Program-made: the position numbers and the translations under genes
Assembly: GCA_964386865.1 (NCBI GenBank)
Contig: CAYLUN010000012.1
Span: 1 to 64,000 of the forward strand
DNA length: 64,000 bases
Reading direction: 5' to 3'
Source of the DNA: CAYLUN01 sp964386865
Lineage (GTDB): Bacteria; Verrucomicrobiota; Kiritimatiellia; RFP12; UBA1067
Notes under the pieces: model-generated
What the model was told of the DNA's origin: nothing
What the model saw: the letters and a program-made list of their open reading frames with translations, nothing else
Databases searched by the model: none
Shown: positions 34,826 through 42,051 of the stretch, piece by piece
Layout of the letters: each line of letters begins with the position of its first letter
Position numbering within the stretch: position 1 is the stretch's first letter

Positions 34826-35854
34826 CTAGAACGCCGGGCGCTCCGGCTTCTTCGCGCCGGCTTCTTCATCGTCGCCGGCGTTCGCGCCCGCGGCGTCCTT
34901 GCGCTGCGCCTGGCGCGCCTGCCGCCGGGCCTCGTGAGCCGCCCGCTGCTGCTCGACTCGCACCTGGATCATCTTGCGCATCAGATCTTCGGGCAACCGG
35001 AGGCTCACCACCACGACCTCGTCCTGCAGCGCCACCTGGGCGCTCTGAGCCACGGCAGCCGCATCCGGGTTCTGCGCCGCCTGCAACGTCAGCAGCGCTT
35101 GGATTCCCTGCGCCGCTTGCTGCATCTGCTGGGCCTGCTCCTTTGTCGACGCCTTGACCATCAGCGTGCAGTCCAGCCCGTTCGTAGCGGCCAGCTGCCC
35201 GACCTCCAGCAGCAGCGCGTCGGCCTGCTTGAGCATCTGAAGCTTCGGGTTGGCGACGGCCAGCTCAGCCACGCTGTTGGCCTGCGCGGCGAGGAAGCGC
35301 CCCTTCTTGCGAGACAGCGCCTGCGCGAACGGCCCCTCGCCCTCCGCCCCCCGTGCCGCCCCGTCAACCCGCGCGACGGCCTCGAGGATCTGGGCCTCGT
35401 CCCACGACAGGATCACCATGGTGGGGTCGATGAAGCACAGGTGCCGGCGCTTGCTGCCTTCGCGCCAGCTCAGCAGGCTGCGCTCGCCCAGCGCCTTGTT
35501 CTGAAACTCCTTGCCGCCGCCGACCAGCGCCGTCAGCTTCGCCACGTCGAACCGCCCGCAGGCGACCTGAACCACGCCCGTTGTCTGCAGCTTACCCTGG
35601 GTATAGGCAACGAAGTAATCCACGTCGTTCGTCAGGTTGATGCCAGCCGCCGACTGAAGCCACGACAGCCCGCGCCGGGCGTTGTCGTCCAAAGACTGCT
35701 GGATGAACGCCCCCATGGGCGACGCGTTCAGCTCCTTCAGATCCACGCACACGACCGCCGCCGCATCCGAAGGGAGGTGCGCCGCCTTGAGCTGCGCCCG
35801 CGCCGACACGACCACACACAGGACTACGCCCATCACCAGCATCCATTGTCTCAT
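34826..35854 (-). CDS. Exported protein of unknown function
   Basis: A protein of 342 residues from the ATG at 35854. This start gives a clean signal peptide (LVMGVVLCVVVSARAQ); the frame is open further upstream into AT-rich DNA but that part is not protein-like. The body alternates short beta and helical segments (AAVVCVDLKEL, VDYFVAYTQGKL, LCFIDPTMVILSWDEAQIL), ending in a strongly charged helical tail with RRQARQAQRKDA and EEAGAKKPERPAF. The first half resembles exported proteins seen in PVC genomes. No catalytic motif recognised. Confidence 0.8.
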   Translation of the reverse strand: MRQWMLVMGVVLCVVVSARAQLKAAHLPSDAAAVVCVDLKELNASPMGAFIQQSLDDNARRGLSWLQSAAGINLTNDVDYFVAYTQGKLQTTGVVQVACGRFDVAKLTALVGGGKEFQNKALGERSLLSWREGSKRRHLCFIDPTMVILSWDEAQILEAVARVDGAARGAEGEGPFAQALSRKKGRFLAAQANSVAELAVANPKLQMLKQADALLLEVGQLAATNGLDCTLMVKASTKEQAQQMQQAAQGIQALLTLQAAQNPDAAAVAQSAQVALQDEVVVVSLRLPEDLMRKMIQVRVEQQRAAHEARRQARQAQRKDAAGANAGDDEEAGAKKPERPAF

Positions 35855-35898
35855 ATCACGCTCCGCGTCACGAACCAGACCAAGAACCACCGTTAATG

Positions 35899-35904
35899 AG
35901 TATA
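35899..35904 (-). promoter_or_regulatory. Putative -10 box for the gene at 34826-35854
   Basis: TATACT on the minus strand preceded directly by TG, 45 bases from the ATG. No good -35 box at 17 bases. A short palindrome AACGA-A-TCGTT lies just upstream (around 35918) and could be an operator. Confidence 0.35.
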
Positions 35905-36147
35905 CACGATAGACGAACGAATCGTTACAGTCGAGCGCATTTCCGGACTTCTGAGCCATCATTCTCGCCCAGCAGATCATGTAATAATTATATTCTTTCG
36001 CGAAATAACGAGTTGTTTGTTTCATGCCCGACATGCCATTATGAGCCCCAAACAGGTGGAGCAGGATCTGCCGGCTGAGAATTATTCGCGCGCTCTGCCC
36101 TGTCGACTCGGACTCCTCTCCTGTTACCAGAAGAAGACCAACCCGAA

Positions 36148-37305
36148 ATGAGCGTCACCCTCAACGACATCGCACGACACGCGGGCTGTTCACCCGCCAC
36201 GGTCTCGCGCGCCCTCAACGGCACGGCGGGCGTCGAGCCCAAGCTTCTCTCCCGCATCCGCTCGGCCGTCAAATCCCTCGAGGGCGACGCCGGCGCCGCG
36301 CCCGTCGAGGCCGGGCGCGCCGCGCCCAAGCGCGGCCGGCCGCGCGGCACGCTGCGCAAATCCGACATCGCCGACGTGATCGTCTTCCGGCGCGAGGCGG
36401 TCGAGCCGCTGAGCTTCTCCGACAGCAGCCTGACCGTCGCGCCGCTGACCGACGCCACGCCCAACCTCTTTTTCTCGCCGCGCTTCCGGCTGACCACAGA
36501 CTTCTACCGCCACATCATCGACGGCGCCGTCTCGGTGTTCGCCGCGGCCGGACTCAAAGCCGTCCAGCACGTCCGAAACGACCTGCTCGACAAGCACCTG
36601 CTCCACGACCTGCAGACGTCGCGCCACCGCGGCGTGCTGCTGCTGGGCGAGCCCGACCCGCAGGTCCAGGCCTTTGCAGACGCGTGCGGCTGCCCCGTCG
36701 TGCTGGTGGACATCCTCGGCGTGGCCGGGCACCCCGTCGTGGCGATCGATAACGCGGGCGGCATTGGCCTCGCCCTCCGCCACCTGCTCGACCTCGGCCA
36801 CCGCGACATCGGCTTTGCGGGCCACCCCAGCAACCCCAGCCTACGCGAGCGCTTCCTGGCCTTCTGCGGCGGCATGACCGAAGCCGGGCTGACCGTTCGC
36901 CCCGAATGGCGCTACGGCGGCTCGGGCCACATCCGCGACGTCGCCGAAGGTGTGCGCCCCATCCTCGCCCGCAAGCGCCGGCCAACCGCTTTTGTCTGCG
37001 CCGGCGACTACTACGCGATCGGCGTGCTCGAGGCCTCGCGCGCGCTCGGGCTGCGCACGCCGCAGGACCTCAGCGTCGTCGGCTTCGACGACGTCGACGC
37101 CGCCGCGCTGCTGTCGCCGCCGCTCACCACCGTGCGCGTCCCGAAAATCCAGCTCGGCGCCTGCGCCGCCGACCTGCTCCAGCGCGGCACCTCGGAAGGT
37201 CTCCCGGACATCTGGCGCCACTGCGAGGTGCGCTGCCGCACCGAACTGGCCGTCCGCGCTTCCACCGCCGCCATTCGAAAAGCCAGCCGACTCTCACCCA
37301 ACTGA
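36148..37305 (+). CDS. LacI-family transcriptional regulator
   Basis: A protein of 385 residues. The N-terminal helix-turn-helix (DIARHAGCSPATVSRALNG) is followed by an unusually long linker rich in Ala/Gly/Arg (EGDAGAAPVEAGRAAPKRG and on), then a periplasmic-binding-protein-like effector domain with VLLLGEPDPQVQAF, LLDLGHRDIGFAGHP, TAFVCAGDYYAIGVLEA and LSVVGFDDVDAAALLSPPLTTVR. It starts 11 bases upstream of the GH50-like gene and probably controls it in response to a sugar released from the substrate. The linker between the DNA-binding and effector domains is longer than normal. Confidence 0.92.
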   Translation: MSVTLNDIARHAGCSPATVSRALNGTAGVEPKLLSRIRSAVKSLEGDAGAAPVEAGRAAPKRGRPRGTLRKSDIADVIVFRREAVEPLSFSDSSLTVAPLTDATPNLFFSPRFRLTTDFYRHIIDGAVSVFAAAGLKAVQHVRNDLLDKHLLHDLQTSRHRGVLLLGEPDPQVQAFADACGCPVVLVDILGVAGHPVVAIDNAGGIGLALRHLLDLGHRDIGFAGHPSNPSLRERFLAFCGGMTEAGLTVRPEWRYGGSGHIRDVAEGVRPILARKRRPTAFVCAGDYYAIGVLEASRALGLRTPQDLSVVGFDDVDAAALLSPPLTTVRVPKIQLGACAADLLQRGTSEGLPDIWRHCEVRCRTELAVRASTAAIRKASRLSPN

Positions 37306-37316
37306 AGGAACACACA

Positions 37317-40300
37317 ATGCGCTCACGCCACCTCTACACCCTGCTGGCCGCCCTGCCGGCCATCCTCACCGCCGCCGAGATCAGCCTCACGCAGAAAGGG
37401 CTCGCCGTCAACGCCGGCCCCGCGCTGGGCACGCTGACCCTCGACTACCCCGCGCTCACCCGCGCGGGCAGCGCTGAGCGCCGAGCGCCCGAGAAGGTCG
37501 CCGTTAGCGGCCAGGCCGCCTCGCTCACCTACGCCGGCGGCGCGCAGCTCACGTTGACCCTCTCGCCTGACGGCGCGGCTCAAGTCCACGCCAGCGGGCT
37601 CAGCGCGACGGACAAGGGCCTCTCGCTGAGCATGCTGCTGCCCACGTCACTCGCGGGCAAAGCCCAGTGGTCGATCAAGGACTCCGCCGCCAAACTCCTT
37701 CCCGCCGCCGCAGGCGCGGACGCCTTCCTGTGGCGCGGCGACGCCACACGCTTCACGCTCTCCGACGGTGCGGGTAAGGGCGTCTCCATCGTCATCGAAC
37801 ACGGCTACCAGCAGCTCCAGGACAACCGCGTCTGGAACACCGACGCGTTCCAGTGGCTCTCCTTCTCCGCGCTGCCGCGCACGGGCGGAAATGAGGCGTT
37901 CTTCAAGCTGCACGTGCTCGACGCGGGCGCGCCCATCCCGGCACCCAAGGCCGCTGCGGCCGCCCCGGCCAAGCCCGCGCCCAAGAAGCCGACGGCAGAC
38001 GACCGCCTCGCGCTGGGCCTCTCCGACAAAGGCATCGGCCTCGCGTGCGGCAGCATGGGCTCCTTCACGCTGGCGTTCCCGAAGCTGGACTTCGGCGACA
38101 GCAAGAAGCGCGAGCCCGTCGAGACGCGCGTGCAGGGCGTAACCGCCACGCTCACCTACGAGGGCGGCGGCAAAGTCTCCGTCTCCGCCGCCTCCGGCAC
38201 GCTCACCTTCACCTTCGAGAACATGCCCGCGGCCCTGAAAGCCTTCTCCACCGAGTTCTTCATCGCCCCCAACTACAGCGAGGGCGGCACCTGGCGCACC
38301 GAGGGCGCGAGCGGCGCGTTCCCGCGGGAGAAGCCCGCGAAGCCGCACCTTTTCCAGAACCACGGGCGCCAGTTCGAGTTCGCAGACGTCAATAACAAGC
38401 GCCTCTCCCTCGCCCTGCCGGAGTACACCTACATTCAGCTGCAGGACAACCGCGAGTGGGGCTGGAACATCTTCTGGGTCAACTTCAAGATCCCCTACCT
38501 CGCCGACCGCCCCGCCTACACGATCGCCGTCGCCCTGGACGCCAGCGCGGCCCAGCGCGTCGTGCTGGTCGACCGCTTCGGCCAGACCACACAGCGCGAC
38601 TTCCCCGGCAAGGTCAAGGACGAGGCCGAGCTCAAGGCCGATGCCGCCGCCGAGGCCGCCTACTACGCGTCGCTCACCCCGCCCAGCCGCAGCCGCTTCG
38701 GCGGCCTCGCGGGCAGCGGCGCGAAGCTGGGCCTCAAGATAACAGGCTTCTTCCACGTCGAGCAGAAGACGCTCGGCGGCCGCGACGTCTGGATCCTGGC
38801 CGATCCCGACGGCGAGGCCTTCTTCCACCTCGGCGTCTGCACCTTCGGCCCCGGCGAGGACTACACCACGGTCGAGAAGCGCGAGGACGTCTACGACTGG
38901 CTGCCGCCGCACGCCGAGGCCTTCGCCGCGGCCTGGCACCCGGACACGTGGTGGAACCCCCGCGCGGTCTCGTTCTACAAGGCCAACGTGATCCGCAAGT
39001 ACGGCGCCTACGACGAGGACGCCCACACCGGCCGCCTCGTGGACCGCGTGCGCCAGCTCGGCTTCAACTCCGTGGGCGCCTTCTCCGGCGGCTCGCAGGT
39101 CTTCGCCCAAAAAGGCTTCCCGCGCGTCGGCACCCTGCCGCTCAGCACCTGGGCCCTCGGGCCCTCCCTCCCCGGCGTGCGCGGCGTCTTCGACCCCTTC
39201 GACGCCAAGAACCTCGCCAAGATGGACGGCCTCTTCGCCAAGTCCGTCGCCGAGAAGGCCGCCGACCCGTTGCTCATCGGCTACTTCCTCGACAACGAGC
39301 AGGGCTTCGAGGACCTCCCGCGCGCCATCCCCGCGCTGCCCGGCAAGCACGCCGCCAAGCGCGAGCTGGTCGCGCAGCTCCGGGCGACCTACAAGGAGAT
39401 CGCCGCCTTCAACGCCGCCTGGGGCCTCGACGCCGCCTCCTTCGAGTCGCTCGCCGACCGCGGCCTGCCGCTCACCACCCAGGCCGCCTACGCCGACATG
39501 CAGGCCTACACCGAGCGCTTCCTCGACACCTACTACCGCTCGATCACCGAGACCTTCCGCAAATACGACAAGAACCACATGCTGATCGGCAACCGCTGGC
39601 AGCCCGGCACGGCCAACAGCGAGGTCCTCTGCCGCGTCGCCGGCAAATATATGGACGTCATCAGCATCAACTACTACACCTGCGGCATCGACGCGGCCTT
39701 CGTCCGCCGCCTCTACGAGTGGACCGGCCGCAAGCCGCAGTTCTGGAGCGAGCTTTACTTCACCGCGAGCAAGGAGAGCAACGTCGCGCCGAGCAACATG
39801 GACCTGGCCACGCAGACGGAGCGCGGCCTCGCCTACCGCCACTACGTCGAAGGCGCCGCCGCGCTCGGCTTCGTGGTCGGCGTGGAGTGGTTCACGCTCA
39901 TCGACCAGGCGGTCACCGGGCGTTTCTTTGAGGGCCTCAACGGCGAGCGCGGCAACACCGGCCTTTTCAACGTGGCCGACCGCCCCTACCGCGACCTCTT
40001 CGCGGAGATGGCCAAGACGCACGCCGCGCTCTACGACGTGTGGCTGGGCGGCAAGGCCCCCTACCTGCTCGACAACCCGCGCTTCAGCGGCAAGGCCGGC
40101 GGCGCGACCCGCACGGTCTCGGCCGGACGGCCCACCGCGGCCATGACGATCGACGGCCAGCTCGAAGGGTGGCCGGGCCGCCCGCCCGAGCGCGTCGCCA
40201 CCGACCGCCTCGTCGCGGGCCGCGAAAGCAACGGGCTGGAGGCCGCCTTCAAAGTCGCGTGGGACGACAAGGCCCTCTACCTGCTCGTGAACGTCACCGA

Positions 40301-40715
40301 CGCGACGCCCATGAAGAACGCGCACGCCGGCGACCACCTCTGGAGCGCCGACGGCATCGAGCTATTCATCGGCAGCGAGCGGCTCGACCAGGGCGGCACG
40401 CTGCTCTTCACCGACCGCCAGATCCTGCTCGGCGCGGGCCAGGCCAACCAGGCGCACGTCGTGAACGCGGCCCGGCAGCCCGCCATCGAGACCTCGGTTA
40501 CGCCCGCCGTGGACGGCAAGGGCTACACGCTCGAGGCCTCGATCCCGTGGCCCGCGCTCGACGTCACGCCGAAAGAGGGCCAGACGCTACTCTTCGACCT
40601 CATGGTGGACAACAGCGACGACGGCAAGGGCCGCACCTGCCAGCTCGGCTGGAACGGCGGCGCCCGTAACTCCGCCGACCGCAGCGCCTGGGGCCGCCTC
40701 ACGCTGACCCCCTAA
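37317..40715 (+). CDS. Large exported GH50-like agarase/galactosidase with duplicated N-terminal domain and C-terminal CBM9-like domain
   Basis: A protein of 1132 residues from the ATG at 37317, with GAAGGAA upstream and a signal peptide (LYTLLAALPAILTAAE). Residues about 17-205 and 225-440 are two copies of one beta-sandwich-type domain, joined by an Ala/Pro/Lys linker. A GH-A clan catalytic barrel (about 460-910) resembles GH50 beta-agarases: DVWILADPDGEAFFHLGV, LLIGYFLDNEQGFED (candidate Glu), MDVISINYYTCG and KPQFWSELYF (second candidate Glu). The last 180 residues are CBM9-like (MTIDGQLEGWPG, WSADGIELFIGS). Probably cotranscribed with the LacI gene. Agar is only one possible substrate. 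Confidence 0.8.
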   Translation: MRSRHLYTLLAALPAILTAAEISLTQKGLAVNAGPALGTLTLDYPALTRAGSAERRAPEKVAVSGQAASLTYAGGAQLTLTLSPDGAAQVHASGLSATDKGLSLSMLLPTSLAGKAQWSIKDSAAKLLPAAAGADAFLWRGDATRFTLSDGAGKGVSIVIEHGYQQLQDNRVWNTDAFQWLSFSALPRTGGNEAFFKLHVLDAGAPIPAPKAAAAAPAKPAPKKPTADDRLALGLSDKGIGLACGSMGSFTLAFPKLDFGDSKKREPVETRVQGVTATLTYEGGGKVSVSAASGTLTFTFENMPAALKAFSTEFFIAPNYSEGGTWRTEGASGAFPREKPAKPHLFQNHGRQFEFADVNNKRLSLALPEYTYIQLQDNREWGWNIFWVNFKIPYLADRPAYTIAVALDASAAQRVVLVDRFGQTTQRDFPGKVKDEAELKADAAAEAAYYASLTPPSRSRFGGLAGSGAKLGLKITGFFHVEQKTLGGRDVWILADPDGEAFFHLGVCTFGPGEDYTTVEKREDVYDWLPPHAEAFAAAWHPDTWWNPRAVSFYKANVIRKYGAYDEDAHTGRLVDRVRQLGFNSVGAFSGGSQVFAQKGFPRVGTLPLSTWALGPSLPGVRGVFDPFDAKNLAKMDGLFAKSVAEKAADPLLIGYFLDNEQGFEDLPRAIPALPGKHAAKRELVAQLRATYKEIAAFNAAWGLDAASFESLADRGLPLTTQAAYADMQAYTERFLDTYYRSITETFRKYDKNHMLIGNRWQPGTANSEVLCRVAGKYMDVISINYYTCGIDAAFVRRLYEWTGRKPQFWSELYFTASKESNVAPSNMDLATQTERGLAYRHYVEGAAALGFVVGVEWFTLIDQAVTGRFFEGLNGERGNTGLFNVADRPYRDLFAEMAKTHAALYDVWLGGKAPYLLDNPRFSGKAGGATRTVSAGRPTAAMTIDGQLEGWPGRPPERVATDRLVAGRESNGLEAAFKVAWDDKALYLLVNVTDATPMKNAHAGDHLWSADGIELFIGSERLDQGGTLLFTDRQILLGAGQANQAHVVNAARQPAIETSVTPAVDGKGYTLEASIPWPALDVTPKEGQTLLFDLMVDNSDDGKGRTCQLGWNGGARNSADRSAWGRLTLTP

Positions 40716-40842
40716 CGCTCAACGCTCAACGAATCAAAATCGCTATCGGCATCGCTATCGGTATCGGCCCCCGTTTCCGACGCGGCACGCGCGCCCCGCC
40801 CGCGCCCCCTTTCTCCACTTGAGCGCTGAGCGTTGAGCGCTC
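40714..40842. repeat. Composite heptamer and hexamer repeat region
   Basis: Two AACGCTC units (40714-40727) start inside the TAA stop of the glycosidase. They are followed by five ATCGSY-type hexamers (ATCGCT, ATCGGC, ATCGCT, ATCGGT, ATCGGC; 40739-40768) and, after a GC-rich stretch, by three inverted heptamers TTGAGCG, CTGAGCG, TTGAGCG (40819-40839). The outer arrays are inverted relative to each other. Confidence 0.8.
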
Positions 40843-40931
40843 TCTCCCGCCCCACTTATCATCGTCTGGCCGTTATGCACGGCCTGGCGGTACATAACGT
40901 CAAACCCGCGCGCCACGACATTCTGTCGCGG

Positions 40932-40955
40932 CTTGCCGACCGACTGGTCGGCGAG
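40932..40955. repeat. Intergenic hairpin
   Basis: A 10-bp stem with one G-T pair and a 4-base loop, without a T-run. It could end transcripts from the glycosidase gene or belong to a decayed element. Confidence 0.5.
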
Positions 40956-41004
40956 CGAGCAACTACTTGAATGTCAGAGAATTACGTATTCTCGTAGCTT
41001 GGAC

Positions 41005-41034
41005 TTGACGAAACCACGGTTCCCTGAGTAACTT
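41005..41034 (+). promoter_or_regulatory. Promoter of the lipoprotein gene
   Basis: TTGACG (41005-41010), an 18-base spacer and TAACTT (41029-41034). The leader is about 84 bases, ending in AAAGGAG before the ATG at 41125. Confidence 0.5.
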
Positions 41035-41124
41035 CCCAGCCGTCGGCGTTCAGCATCGTTTTACCCGCCAGACCCGCGGATTGCGTTTGGACGCCTATTT
41101 CATGTTCGCCAGCAAAGGAGAAAC

Positions 41125-41496
41125 ATGAGAACAGGAACAGCATTCATGGGTGCGGTTGCTATGGCGGTCAGTCTGCTGGTTGCGGGATGCTCACCCGCAG
41201 GCGGGCGGGCGGAAACCATCGCAGAGGGAACCATCTACTACGTTGAGTTCACGAAAGCAGGCGGGGGGGCCGAAGGCTTCACGCGTGTCAACAGTTCCAC
41301 AGCGGTGCCCGGACGAAACGGCAGTTGGAATATGGATGCATACGGTCGGCTCACACGGGACTTCCTGACGATTACGCGCCCACGACAGAAAGATCTTGGC
41401 CCCCTGGTGATCCCGGTCCACCGGCTGGTGTCGATTCAGTTCGGTGATGGCGGCATCAAGACGGTCAGTGAGAATCACCCTGCAGCGCCACAATGA
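41125..41496 (+). CDS. Small lipoprotein of unknown function
   Basis: A protein of 123 residues with a lipoprotein signal (VAMAVSLLVAGCSPAGG; lipobox LVAGC, Cys at about residue 22). The short mature domain has IYYVEFTKAGGGAEGFTRVN and IPVHRLVSIQFGDGG, probably a small beta-barrel-like fold. Ribosome-binding site AAAGGAG. Codon use is less GC-biased at third positions than in the neighbouring glycosidase genes. It is followed by an attC-like hairpin and another orphan gene. Function unknown. Confidence 0.75.
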   Translation: MRTGTAFMGAVAMAVSLLVAGCSPAGGRAETIAEGTIYYVEFTKAGGGAEGFTRVNSSTAVPGRNGSWNMDAYGRLTRDFLTITRPRQKDLGPLVIPVHRLVSIQFGDGGIKTVSENHPAAPQ

Positions 41497-41507
41497 CAGA
41501 AGCGGAA

Positions 41508-41567
41508 GGCCAACCATCCGCTGCTCGGCACGTCGCTTCGCGCCGCCCGAGAGCGCCCACGTTGGTC
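41508..41567 (+). other. attC-like two-stem inverted repeat
   Basis: Outer arms GGCCAAC (41508-41514) and GTTGGTC (41561-41567) pair over 7 bases and carry the AAC and GTT triplets of integron attC R boxes, each with one deviation from RYYYAAC/GTTRRRY. An inner interrupted stem (CTCGG with CCGAG, then CG with CG, then CGC with GCG around TTC) follows. Size 60 bases. It sits between two small orphan genes. No integrase is in the window. Confidence 0.35.
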
Positions 41568-41580
41568 AATAGAGTAAAGC

Positions 41581-41826
41581 ATGCTTAAAGGTGTTTTGAA
41601 AGTAGCGTTGTCAGTTGCCACAGTCATGGCATGGGCGGCTTTTTTGTTTCTCGACTCGCTCTGGAGTGCGTGCCTCAGCCGTGCGGTCGAGGAGGGGAGC
41701 AAAGCCTACGGCGAAATTTACGGGCCGCTTTCCTTCTTCCGTCCGCTCTCGATGTATTCCGCCTGGGCTCTTTCACTGCTCTGCGCCGGCTTACTGGTGA
41801 TCGGCTCGAAAGAAAAGAAGCAGTGA
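41581..41826 (+). CDS. Small two-helix membrane protein of unknown function
   Basis: A protein of 81 residues with two hydrophobic segments: about residues 5-24 (VLKVALSVATVMAWAAFLFL) and 58-75 (AWALSLLCAGLLVIGS), and a lysine-rich C-terminus. The ribosome-binding site is weak (GAGTAAAG). Less biased codon use than its large neighbours. Starts 14 bases after the attC-like hairpin. No family recognised. Confidence 0.6.
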   Translation: MLKGVLKVALSVATVMAWAAFLFLDSLWSACLSRAVEEGSKAYGEIYGPLSFFRPLSMYSAWALSLLCAGLLVIGSKEKKQ

Positions 41827-41843
41827 ACGGGCTCACAAACTGA

Positions 41844-41878
41844 GTGTGGCGCGGCGACGTCCGCCAGCCGTGCCACAC
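41844..41878. repeat. Inverted repeat downstream of the small membrane-protein gene
   Basis: GTGTGGC (41844-41850) and GCCACAC (41872-41878), 7 perfect base pairs around a 21-base GC-rich loop. May act as a 3' end hairpin. Two CTGAGCG heptamers follow at 41941-41954. Confidence 0.5.
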
Positions 41879-41969
41879 CTACCGCGAGGGTTCGCCGCCG
41901 TACAAGAAGGGCATCGCCTCGGGCCCCAGCCGTCTGCGGCCTGAGCGCTGAGCGCGCTGGAAATCTGAA

Positions 41970-41999
41970 TTGACTCCTCTTCTCTTCAGGTCATAATAC
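41970..41999 (+). promoter_or_regulatory. Promoter of the rhamnosidase operon
   Basis: TTGACT (41970-41975), an 18-base spacer and TAATAC (41994-41999). Transcription from about 42006 supports the start codon at 42052. Confidence 0.65.
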
Positions 42000-42051
42000 T
42001 GGCTCGTTGAGCCTGGGGACGCATGGGCCATACGCTGAAATGGGGGTCTCG

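Larger units (their letters stand above)
40716..41124. other. 409-base intergenic region
   Basis: Contents, in order: the heptamer/hexamer repeats to 40842; a 7-bp inverted repeat CGTTATG (40871-40877) with CATAACG (40893-40899); a possible 31-codon reading frame 40875-40970; a 10-bp hairpin 40932-40955 (CTTGCCGACC, loop GACT, GGTCGGCGAG, one G-T pair); and a promoter at 41005. No other gene is apparent. Confidence 0.6.

Noticed and set aside
37647..40337. An 896-codon open frame on the minus strand
   Set aside because: Shadow of the GH50-like gene, rich in Gly, Val, Glu and Ala, with no domains.
40717..40839. GCTCAAC and GTTGAGC, which match the attC R-box consensus, as an attC site
   Set aside because: The words are part of heptamer arrays, which produce them automatically, and the interior is not palindromic.
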